A stretch of DNA of 8,409 nucleotides from Weeksellaceae bacterium (GTDB lineage Bacteria; Bacteroidota; Bacteroidia; Flavobacteriales; Weeksellaceae), in the NCBI GenBank assembly GCA_022701475.1, contig JAKOOI010000306.1, forward strand, positions 1 through 8,409, written 5' to 3'. The notes under the pieces are model-generated. The model did not search any database and had not been told where the DNA came from. It saw only the letters and a program-made list of their open reading frames with translations. Numbering within the stretch: position 1 is the stretch's first letter; each line of letters begins with the position of its first letter. Below are positions 1 to 4,804 of the stretch, piece after piece. Made by a program: the position numbers and the translations under genes.

Positions 1-53
1 GCGGCGTTCATGATGTGAATACCCTCACCCAGCTTCTTCAGCAGCACCGGTAG
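1..53 (+). CDS. C-terminal end of an unidentified gene (partial at left edge)
   Basis: A reading frame enters from the left edge and ends at TAG 51-53; the visible tail reads GVHDVNTLTQLLQQHR. A GC-rich hairpin with a short T-run follows at 80-105 and is oriented to terminate + strand transcription, which supports a real gene end here. Sixteen residues are too few to name a family. The DVN...LL pattern faintly recalls the end of the Ffh (SRP54) M domain, but the ending is not typical and I do not assign it. The opposite strand is also open across this stretch, so the strand choice rests mainly on the terminator. Confidence 0.4.
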   Translation, partial: GVHDVNTLTQLLQQHR

Positions 54-79
54 GCCATATGGATTCAAAGATATTTTAC

Positions 80-105
80 AGAAGCAGGCCCTGCCTGCTT
101 CTTTT
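80..105 (+). terminator. Rho-independent terminator of the left-edge gene
   Basis: A 10-bp perfect stem, AGAAGCAGGC (80-89) with GCCTGCTTCT (93-102), closes a 3-base loop and runs into TTTT (102-105). The T-run is short, so efficiency is uncertain. It lies 26 bases after the TAG at 51-53. On the other strand the hairpin is followed by a mixed sequence, so the + orientation fits better. Confidence 0.45.
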
Positions 106-122
106 GCAGTATCAGATAACCC

Positions 123-154
123 AAAAAGGAGCCACCGGCTTGACGCAACGGCTC
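123..154 (-). terminator. Probable terminator of the nitrilase-family gene
   Basis: Read on the - strand, GAGCC (154-150) pairs with GGCTC (133-129) across a 16-base loop that can fold further (TTG-CGT-CAA), and a T5 run follows at 127-123. It lies about 50 bases past the stop codon of the leftward gene. The long loop makes it weaker than the other terminators in the window. Confidence 0.4.
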
Positions 155-205
155 TGAATTCATTCCGCTTCAGATCACATATCCCAATACCGCATCCGTA
201 TTTCC

Positions 206-958
206 TTACATCTGAATGGAAAATGCATCACGATCATTAAGGAAGCTGAAATGGTTCCTGAAATCTTTCAGTTCCGAAAGGTTTAGCTCAGCACTGACAA
301 GATCCCCGGTTTTCCGGGCAATTTCAGTCCCGTCGGGGGAAAAGCAATGGGAACTTTCCCGGTACAGCAGGTCATTCCCATCCGTGCCGGTCCTGTTCAG
401 CCCGAAGACATAGGAAAGGTTCTCAATAGCCCGGGCCTTCAGCAGGTGTTCCCAGGCCCCGACTCTTTTTTCAGGCCAATTGGCCACATACAGAATCACA
501 TCGTAATCATCATTGTTTCTGGAAAAAACGGGAAACCGGAGATCATAGCATACCTGCAACAGAATCCTGAATCCTTTATATGCTACAATGGAACGTTCCC
601 GTCCACGGGTATACACTTCGTCTTCACCTGAAAATGAAAACAGGTGCCTTTTATCATAAAAATCAACCCTGCCATCCGGCTGTACAAAATACATCCGGTT
701 ATAGAAATTCCCTTGTTCCTCTACCGGGGCACTGCCGCAGAATGCAGCGTTCTTTTCACGGGCCATTTTTTTCAGGAATTCCAGGGACTCCTGATGGCGG
801 TCGGAAACTTCAGCAGCATCCATACAGAAGCCTGTGGAGAACATTTCCGGCAACAGGAAAAGGTCTGCCTCCTGATCCTGCAGTTCGAACTCAATGATTT
901 CAAAGTTTTTTTCTTTGTTTTTCCAGACCATATCCAGATTCAGTCCCGTAATTTTCAT
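206..958 (-). CDS. Carbon-nitrogen hydrolase, omega-amidase (YafV/NIT2-like) type
   Basis: A 250-residue cytosolic enzyme of the nitrilase superfamily. The Glu-Lys-Cys triad is visible: Glu38 in LPEMFSTGF, Lys103 in YDKRHLFSFSGE and Cys137 in CYDLRFP. The second conserved glutamate lies in GEDEVYTRG (about 112) and the family block AWEHLLKARAIEN lies near 168-180. The length matches YafV-like enzymes (about 255 residues). Members hydrolyse omega-amides such as alpha-ketoglutaramate or alpha-ketosuccinamate, acting as repair enzymes for glutamine or methionine transamination products; that substrate is inferred from the family. The ATG at 958 gives the usual N-terminus (beta strand with a conserved LD/W), and no better start is seen. 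There is no Shine-Dalgarno sequence. The gene stands alone, divergent from the small barrel gene at 1059. Confidence 0.92.
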   Translation of the reverse strand: MKITGLNLDMVWKNKEKNFEIIEFELQDQEADLFLLPEMFSTGFCMDAAEVSDRHQESLEFLKKMAREKNAAFCGSAPVEEQGNFYNRMYFVQPDGRVDFYDKRHLFSFSGEDEVYTRGRERSIVAYKGFRILLQVCYDLRFPVFSRNNDDYDVILYVANWPEKRVGAWEHLLKARAIENLSYVFGLNRTGTDGNDLLYRESSHCFSPDGTEIARKTGDLVSAELNLSELKDFRNHFSFLNDRDAFSIQM

Positions 959-988
959 AGAAGGTATTAAAGTTTAATAAAAATACGG

Positions 989-1022
989 TTTTATTTCTGA
1001 TGCGGTTTTATTTTTGATGCGG
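989..1022 (+). repeat. 17-base tandem duplication in a promoter
   Basis: Two adjacent 17-base units differ at one base: TTTTATTTCTGATGCGG (989-1005) and TTTTATTTTTGATGCGG (1006-1022). The C-to-T difference makes the second copy a perfect TAnnTTTG element (1009-1016), while the first copy is one base off. The repeat lies in the intergenic region between two divergent genes. Confidence 0.85.
1009..1016 (+). promoter_or_regulatory. -7 element (TAnnTTTG) for the 1059 gene
   Basis: TATTTTTG matches the Bacteroidota -7 consensus exactly and would give a leader of roughly 35 bases before the ATG at 1059. No TTG is found at the expected distance upstream, so the -33 half is weak or absent. A second, one-mismatch candidate (GATATTTG) lies at 1022-1029. 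Confidence 0.5.
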
Positions 1023-1058
1023 ATATTTGTTACGTTTTTTATCTGAAAAATATAATTT

Positions 1059-1499
1059 ATGAAGAAACTGATGTTTACAGCTTTGCTGATGATGGCCGGA
1101 ACGGCAGCGCAGGCACAGGCCTGGACAGGAAAAGGGGACCAGAAGATCAATGCAGGCTTCAGTGTCTGGGGCTACGGAACAGGCATTGCCGGAACCTACG
1201 ACTATGGCCTGAACAGGCTGATCTCCGTAGGTGCCGGACTGAATGTTTATTTTGACAATTACCGGAACAACGATGACGATAACAGGGCATTTGTTTTCGG
1301 ACGGCTGAATTTCCACCTGAAAGATGCACTGGAACTTCCTGAAAAGCTGGACATTTATCCGGGTGTGGACCTGGGAGTCGTAGGCCGTGATTTCGGGATC
1401 GGGGCCCACATCGGTGCACGGTACTTTTTTACGGAGAGGATCGGGGTTTTTGCAGAAGTCGGAAACAATGGCAGCCTGGGCGTGGCCATTAATCTGTAG
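1059..1499 (+). CDS. Small secreted, probably outer-membrane beta-barrel protein
   Basis: A 146-residue protein. Residues 1-20 are a clear Sec signal peptide (KK, hydrophobic core FTALLMMAGTAA, then AQAQA before Trp22). The mature part alternates hydrophobic and polar residues in glycine-rich strands (INAGFSVWGYGTG, LISVGAGLNVYFD, FGIGAHIGARYFF, IGVFAEVG) and ends in a short strand GSLGVAINL, as in small outer-membrane barrels. It resembles flavobacterial proteins catalogued as DUF6646, a name given from memory and not checked. An acidic-asparagine loop (NNDDDN, about 70-75) separates two strands. The function is unknown; a porin-like or structural role is inference. The ATG at 1059 is the first in frame and starts the signal peptide. 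The gene is monocistronic, with its own terminator. Confidence 0.8.
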   Translation: MKKLMFTALLMMAGTAAQAQAWTGKGDQKINAGFSVWGYGTGIAGTYDYGLNRLISVGAGLNVYFDNYRNNDDDNRAFVFGRLNFHLKDALELPEKLDIYPGVDLGVVGRDFGIGAHIGARYFFTERIGVFAEVGNNGSLGVAINL

Positions 1500-1520
1500 A
1501 AAACCTTGTATTTATATGAC

Positions 1521-1551
1521 AAAGCTTCCTGAAACGGGAAGCTTTTTATTT
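1521..1551 (+). terminator. Rho-independent terminator of the small barrel gene
   Basis: A 9-bp perfect stem, AAAGCTTCC (1521-1529) with GGAAGCTTT (1537-1545), has a 7-base loop and is followed by TTTTTATTT. It lies 21 bases after the stop codon. Its distal T-run touches the -33 element of the next gene. Confidence 0.88.
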
Positions 1552-1579
1552 GGCATCCTTTTGATAATTGTTACCTTTG
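1550..1579 (+). promoter_or_regulatory. Promoter of rseP
   Basis: TTG at 1550-1552, a 19-base spacer and TAccTTTG at 1572-1579 fit the Bacteroidota sigma-factor consensus exactly. The start of transcription would be near 1586, giving a leader of under 20 bases before the ATG at 1603. Confidence 0.8.
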
Positions 1580-1602
1580 CAAATTAAACCTAAAAATCAT
1601 TA

Positions 1603-2952
1603 ATGGAAATAGCAATCAAACTGTTTCAATTTATATTGAGCATTTCTATCCTGGTCATCCTTCACGAGCTCGGGCATTTCTTACCCGCCAAATGGTTCAA
1701 GACCAAAGTTGAAAAATTCTATCTGTTCTTCGATCCCTGGTTTTCGCTGGTAAAGAAAAAAGTAGGTGAAACCGAATACGGAATCGGCTGGCTTCCTTTC
1801 GGGGGTTATGTAAAAATCGCCGGAATGGTGGATGAGAGCATGGATACGGAGCAATTGAAGCAGCCGGCACAGCCTTGGGAGTTCCGGGCAAAACCGGCCT
1901 GGCAGAGGCTGATCATCATGCTGGGAGGGGTTACGGTAAATTTTTTCCTGGCCTGGTTCATCTATACCTGTCTTTCTTTGTTCAACGGGGAAGTATATGC
2001 CGACCTGAATAAATTCAGCAACGGCATCGGGGTTACGGAAGCCGGAAGGAAAATGGGCTTTGAAAACGGCGACAAGATCATAAGCATCGACGGAAAACCT
2101 GCTGAACGGCTGGATAACGCTTCCATCAATATCTTACTGGGCGACAATGCTACGGTATTAAGAAACGGAAAGGAAATCACGTTCCCGATCAATAAAGAAG
2201 GTGTAGCAGAAGTATTGAAACAGAGGGAGGCCAAAATGTATATTGCGCCGAGATTCCCGATGACGGTAGATTCCCTTGTCACTCCATCTGCAAAGGCTTC
2301 GGGACTGCTGAAAGGCGACCGCGTAGTTGCAGTAAACGGTAAACCGACGCCGTTTTTTGATGAAGTCGGAACGGTGCTTACGGAAAACAAAGGAAAAACC
2401 GTAGCGATCGAAGTAGTGAGAAACGGAAAACAGGAAACCCTTTCTGCGGCAGTAGATAAAAACGGGAAACTGGGCGTCGCCGTAGATCAGGCTGGTGTGA
2501 ACAATGTGATTACCGACAAAAAATATTCTTTCGGTGAGGCTGTTCCGAGAGGTTTTGTAAGAACCATTGAAGCGCTTACCATGCAGGTAAAGCAGTTTAA
2601 GATCATGTTCAACTCAAAAATACAGGGCTACAAAAATGTGGGCGGGCCGATTGCCATCATTAAAAATATGCCGGTTGAAAAAAGTGCAGACGGCGGCATT
2701 TCCATTAACTGGACTGCCTTCTGGAGCTTTACGGCAATGTTCTCGGTATGGCTGGCCTTCCTGAACCTGATCCCGATTCCGGGCCTGGACGGCGGCCACG
2801 TTATTTTCACATTATATGAAATGATTGTAGGAAAGCCGGTTCCACAGAAGGTACTTGAAAATGCCCAGATGATTGGTGTGGTGTTCCTGCTGGGACTTAT
2901 GATCCTGATCTTCGGAAGCGATATTTTCAAGGTATTCACCGGGAAATTATAA
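1603..2952 (+). CDS. rseP: RseP-type site-2 intramembrane zinc metalloprotease
   Basis: A 449-residue inner-membrane protease of the M50 family, close to the E. coli RseP length (450). The first membrane segment holds the zinc motif HELGH (21-25, catalytic Glu22). The membrane-spanning LGGVTVNFFLAWF (about 107-119) carries the conserved GxxxN. Two PDZ domains follow (roughly 130-200 and 215-290). The third zinc ligand lies in NLIPIPGLDGGH (Asp396), and a final hydrophobic segment spans 422-437. By family knowledge it cuts membrane-anchored anti-sigma factors after a first periplasmic cut, and can also clear leftover signal peptides; in this phylum FecR-like anti-sigma factors are likely substrates (inference). 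It has its own promoter, and no partner gene (such as an anti-sigma factor) lies in the window. All catalytic motifs are intact. Confidence 0.95.
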   Translation: MEIAIKLFQFILSISILVILHELGHFLPAKWFKTKVEKFYLFFDPWFSLVKKKVGETEYGIGWLPFGGYVKIAGMVDESMDTEQLKQPAQPWEFRAKPAWQRLIIMLGGVTVNFFLAWFIYTCLSLFNGEVYADLNKFSNGIGVTEAGRKMGFENGDKIISIDGKPAERLDNASINILLGDNATVLRNGKEITFPINKEGVAEVLKQREAKMYIAPRFPMTVDSLVTPSAKASGLLKGDRVVAVNGKPTPFFDEVGTVLTENKGKTVAIEVVRNGKQETLSAAVDKNGKLGVAVDQAGVNNVITDKKYSFGEAVPRGFVRTIEALTMQVKQFKIMFNSKIQGYKNVGGPIAIIKNMPVEKSADGGISINWTAFWSFTAMFSVWLAFLNLIPIPGLDGGHVIFTLYEMIVGKPVPQKVLENAQMIGVVFLLGLMILIFGSDIFKVFTGKL

Positions 2953-2980
2953 TATTTTTTTAAAAATTTAAAAAAAAGAG

Positions 2981-3011
2981 TTGCGCGGTACAGATATTCG
3001 TCCTATATTTG
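2981..3011 (+). promoter_or_regulatory. Promoter of the first tRNA-Asn gene
   Basis: TTG at 2981-2983, a 20-base spacer and TATATTTG at 3004-3011. The bases just upstream (about 2951-2977) are almost pure A/T and could act as an UP element for strong stable-RNA transcription. The stretch from TTG through CACCACT matches the second copy at 31 of 38 positions. Confidence 0.75.
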
Positions 3012-3034
3012 CACCACTTAAAACAAAAGGACAT

Positions 3035-3108
3035 TCCTCCTTAGCTCAGTTGGTTAGAGCATCTGACTGTTAATCAGAGGGTCGCTGGTTCGAGCCCAGC
3101 AGGAGGAG
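3035..3108 (+). tRNA. tRNA-Asn (anticodon GTT), copy 1
   Basis: A complete cloverleaf of 74 bases. The acceptor is TCCTCCT (3035-3041) with AGGAGGA (3101-3107). The D stem is GCTC/GAGC. The anticodon stem is TCTGA/TCAGA around loop CTGTTAA, with GTT at 3069-3071. The T stem is GCTGG/CCAGC with loop TTCGAGC. Discriminator G73 fits asparagine identity. CCA is not encoded (GCAC follows), so it must be added after transcription. Confidence 0.97.
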
Positions 3109-3115
3109 CACAGAA

Positions 3116-3142
3116 GGCTTACAGCAATGTAAGTCTTTTTTT
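3116..3142 (+). terminator. Terminator of tRNA-Asn copy 1
   Basis: GGCTTACA (3116-3123) pairs with TGTAAGTC (3128-3135), including one G-U pair, around a GCAA tetraloop, and is followed by T7. It begins 8 bases after the tRNA. Confidence 0.88.
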
Positions 3143-3251
3143 ATGCCCTGAATTTGTATTTGCTGATTAATTTAATTCCCTGATAAATAATAAAATAGAG
3201 CCACAACCTGCATCAATACGGGAAAAATTTAATTATTTATGGAATAAAAGC

Positions 3252-3282
3252 TTGCTTGGTATTGATAATCGTTTTATATTTG
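3252..3282 (+). promoter_or_regulatory. Promoter of the second tRNA-Asn gene
   Basis: TTG at 3252-3254, a 20-base spacer and TATATTTG at 3275-3282, followed by the same CACCACT start region as copy 1. The spacer length is the same as in the first promoter. Confidence 0.75.
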
Positions 3283-3304
3283 CACCACTCTAATGAAGGA
3301 AAAT

Positions 3305-3378
3305 TCCTCCTTAGCTCAGTTGGTTAGAGCATCTGACTGTTAATCAGAGGGTCGCTGGTTCGAGCCCAGCAGGAGGAG
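3305..3378 (+). tRNA. tRNA-Asn (anticodon GTT), copy 2
   Basis: Identical over all 74 bases to the copy 270 bases upstream; the anticodon GTT is at 3339-3341. CCA is again not encoded (GCAA follows). It is a separate transcription unit, because both a terminator and a promoter lie between the two genes. Confidence 0.97.
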
Positions 3379-3384
3379 CAAAAA

Positions 3385-3411
3385 GACTTACAGCAATGTA
3401 GGTCTTTTTTT
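3385..3411 (+). terminator. Terminator of tRNA-Asn copy 2
   Basis: GACTTACA (3385-3392) pairs with TGTAGGTC (3397-3404) around the same GCAA tetraloop, followed by T7. The single G-U pair sits at a different position from that in copy 1, so the stem is preserved although both arms differ. Confidence 0.88.
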
Positions 3412-3476
3412 ATGTCCTTAATCAGGCATCGGGTTCAGGTTTGCATATATTTTGTACCATTGTTAATAAATTCCGC

Positions 3477-4106
3477 ATGTGCTATAACTTCAACAATAAG
3501 AAAGTCAGTTTAAAAAAAGCCGTAGAGGATCTCGGGGCAGAAGGATATGAAAAGGAAGACTTTGTACTGAAAGGCAGCATCAATGCATTCACAAAGCAAA
3601 CGGAACCTGAAATTCCCGCAATCGTCAATCATAACGGTATTGTCCTGATGAACACTTTCTGGGGCGTTAAAGAACACCCTGATGCTCCTACCAAAGGAAA
3701 AAACCTGCAGTCTGAAAATACCCATACGTTTTACCGTAAAATCGAAAAGAACCGGTGCCTGATTCCAGCATCTTCCTACTTCGAACACAAAACGGTTTCC
3801 GTTCCGGGAAAGAAAACACCGGTAAAGGTAAAGCATGAAATGTTCTGGAAAGATAAAGCCCAGTTTTATATTGCCGGATATTTCGATATCTATTCAGACG
3901 GAAGTTTAGGCTTCGGACTGGTAACTACTCTTCCCAATCCGGTACAGGCGGAAATCCACAACCGGATGATCATTACCCTCGATGCGAAATCAGGCCGTGC
4001 CTTCCTGGAGGAGGAGCCGATCGAGAAGTTTCAGTTCCCCCAATATTCGCCGGACCTGGAATACATAAACCTGGAACCTGAAAAGACGCCGGGTACCCTT
4101 TTTTAA
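3477..4106 (+). CDS. SRAP-domain (YedK/HMCES-type) abasic-site DNA crosslinking protein
   Basis: A 209-residue protein of the SOS-response-associated peptidase family (E. coli YedK is 222). Known members bond their Cys2 covalently to abasic sites in single-stranded DNA as a stable thiazolidine link that shields the lesion. The active-site set is present: Cys2 (MCYN start), Asn76 in NLQSENTH, Glu103 in RCLIPASSYFEH and His161 in EIHNRM; Trp62 sits in the family FWG motif. Cys2 must follow the initiator Met, so the ATG at 3477 is the start; the in-frame TTG at 3441 would add 12 residues and bury the catalytic cysteine. A near-consensus -7 (TA-N3-TTTG, 3446-3454) precedes it, without a clear -33. 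I see no LexA-type operator I can support. The gene stands alone after the tRNA pair. Confidence 0.93.
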   Translation: MCYNFNNKKVSLKKAVEDLGAEGYEKEDFVLKGSINAFTKQTEPEIPAIVNHNGIVLMNTFWGVKEHPDAPTKGKNLQSENTHTFYRKIEKNRCLIPASSYFEHKTVSVPGKKTPVKVKHEMFWKDKAQFYIAGYFDIYSDGSLGFGLVTTLPNPVQAEIHNRMIITLDAKSGRAFLEEEPIEKFQFPQYSPDLEYINLEPEKTPGTLF

Positions 4107-4116
4107 TCAATATAAG

Positions 4117-4151
4117 TAGCTGATAGCAATTAGCTTCTCGCTACTGGCCTA
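4117..4151. repeat. Five heptads of the form TNGCNNN
   Basis: Five consecutive 7-base units start T-A/C/G-G-C: TAGCTGA, TAGCAAT, TAGCTTC, TCGCTAC, TGGCCTA. The phase is exact over 35 bases. The outer arms AGTAGC (4115-4120) and GCTACT (4140-4145), and the inner AGC and GCT, can also pair. It begins 10 bases after the stop codon of the SRAP gene and codes for nothing obvious. It resembles degenerate heptameric intergenic repeats I recall from flavobacterial genomes (memory, unchecked). Confidence 0.6.
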
Positions 4152-4230
4152 AAATCATAATTTTAAATTCCAAAAATATAGTATCAAATTATTTCAGGTA
4201 CTTAAATAAAATGCTTCTGATCAACATAAA

Positions 4231-4273
4231 TAAAATACCCCTGAAAAGCATCCGGCTTTTCAGGGGTATTTTA
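4231..4273. terminator. Bidirectional terminator between convergent genes
   Basis: A perfect 19-bp inverted repeat (4231-4249 with 4255-4273) with a 5-base loop ATCCG. The GC-rich core (CCCC/GGGG) is flanked by A/T runs giving TATTTTA on one strand and TATTTTA then TTTATG on the other. It lies between the ends of the SRAP gene (4106) and of the leftward small gene (4300) and can serve both. Confidence 0.88.
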
Positions 4274-4299
4274 TCATTAATGTTTTATGTAAAATGATA

Positions 4300-4539
4300 C
4301 TATAAAAGAAACGGAGAGGAAGACGACGAATCCGGTTCCGTATAAATGGTAATAATACTGTTCTTCAAAAGCAACGCCGGAAGCATCGTTCCGGAACCGT
4401 TTTTTTCATAATACATGCCTTTTACATTGGCATCATCGGTAATGGCTTCCGTAATTTCCGAGTGGATCTTTTTGAAATCTTCTATGTCTTCGAATTCCAG
4501 GATAATTTTTTCAAGCGGGGTTTTGATTTCTATTTTCAT
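4300..4539 (-). CDS. Small protein of unknown function (79 residues)
   Basis: I do not recognise a family. The N-terminal half (MKIEIKTPLEKIILEFED, then an acidic-amphipathic helix around 18-35) looks like genuine protein, and a hydrophobic-polar beta-like stretch LPALLLKNSIITIYTE (about 53-68) follows. The tail is serine-rich (DSSSSSPFLL). There is no signal peptide or membrane segment, so it is probably cytosolic. Gene structure supports it: ATG start, own 3' hairpin 27 bases downstream, and divergence from the DUF5686 gene. The antisense frame over the same stretch has less protein-like composition. No Shine-Dalgarno sequence; a poor -7 (TATTTTG, one base short in the spacer) lies near 4608-4614 on the - strand. 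Confidence 0.7.
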   Translation of the reverse strand: MKIEIKTPLEKIILEFEDIEDFKKIHSEITEAITDDANVKGMYYEKNGSGTMLPALLLKNSIITIYTEPDSSSSSPFLL

Positions 4540-4573
4540 AATGTATCGGGTTTATTATTTAATGTCATTTAAT

Positions 4574-4595
4574 CGGGCAGCCTCTGCTGCTCCCG
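4574..4595. other. Intergenic GC-rich hairpin
   Basis: GCAGC (4577-4581) and GCTGC (4586-4590) pair around a CTCT loop, and the flanking CGG and CCG can extend the stem with a bulge. It lies in the 265-base divergent region between the small - strand gene and the DUF5686 gene, ahead of the small gene's start. There is no T-run, so it is not an ordinary terminator. It may be a leader structure or chance. Confidence 0.35.
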
Positions 4596-4697
4596 GGATC
4601 ACTGATGCAAAATACACGCCTTCTTTTGCAGAAAGACCCCAACCTATTTATTTTACGGAAAGGCGCTGTAAGATCGCTGATGATGATCTTATTTCAT

Positions 4698-4705
4698 TAC
4701 CTTTG
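4698..4705 (+). promoter_or_regulatory. -7 element for the DUF5686 gene
   Basis: TACCTTTG matches TAnnTTTG exactly and is followed by C, as in the rseP promoter. No TTG is found 17-21 bases upstream, so the -33 half is poor. It would give a leader of about 90 bases before the ATG at 4805. Confidence 0.5.
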
Positions 4706-4792
4706 CCGTTTTATAGGAAAGCCTTCTTTCAGGCTGAATATTTTAAACCGTAACAATAAAACTGCATACTTTTTGTTTATGCTAATAGCTTG

Positions 4793-4798
4793 AAGGAA
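4793..4798 (+). promoter_or_regulatory. Ribosome binding site that decides the DUF5686 start
   Basis: AAGGAA lies 6 bases before the ATG at 4805. It falls inside the codons that would follow the alternative TTG at 4790, and so favours the ATG. It is one of the few Shine-Dalgarno-like sites in this window. Confidence 0.5.
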
Positions 4799-4804
4799 CA
4801 ACAA

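Noticed and set aside
1..227. An open frame on the - strand running off the left edge, opposite the left-edge gene.
   Set aside because: It has no ATG before position 17 and overlaps the end of the nitrilase gene in another frame. Two hairpin signals interrupt it. Its composition (many Cys, Arg, Trp) looks like an antisense shadow.
1008..1409. A 133-codon frame on the - strand opposite the small barrel gene.
   Set aside because: The + frame has a signal peptide, beta-strand pattern and flanking promoter and terminator. The antisense frame has none of these.
2953..2980. A/T-only palindrome after rseP, as a terminator.
   Set aside because: The stem would be pure A-T with a loop of about 2 bases, which is unlikely to terminate. 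It is better explained as an AT-rich element ahead of the tRNA promoter.
2981..3411. The duplicated tRNA region as an integration (att) site or CRISPR-like repeat.
   Set aside because: The repeats are full tRNA genes with promoters and terminators, and no integrase, direct-repeat-bounded insert or spacer array is present.
4415..4793. Two + strand frames across the small unknown gene and the divergent region.
   Set aside because: They overlap each other and the better-supported - strand gene, start inside it, and lack protein-like patterns or a ribosome site.
4790..4804. Alternative TTG start for the DUF5686 gene.
   Set aside because: The ATG at 4805 has an AAGGAA site at proper spacing and puts the charged-hydrophobic signal peptide at the N-terminus.
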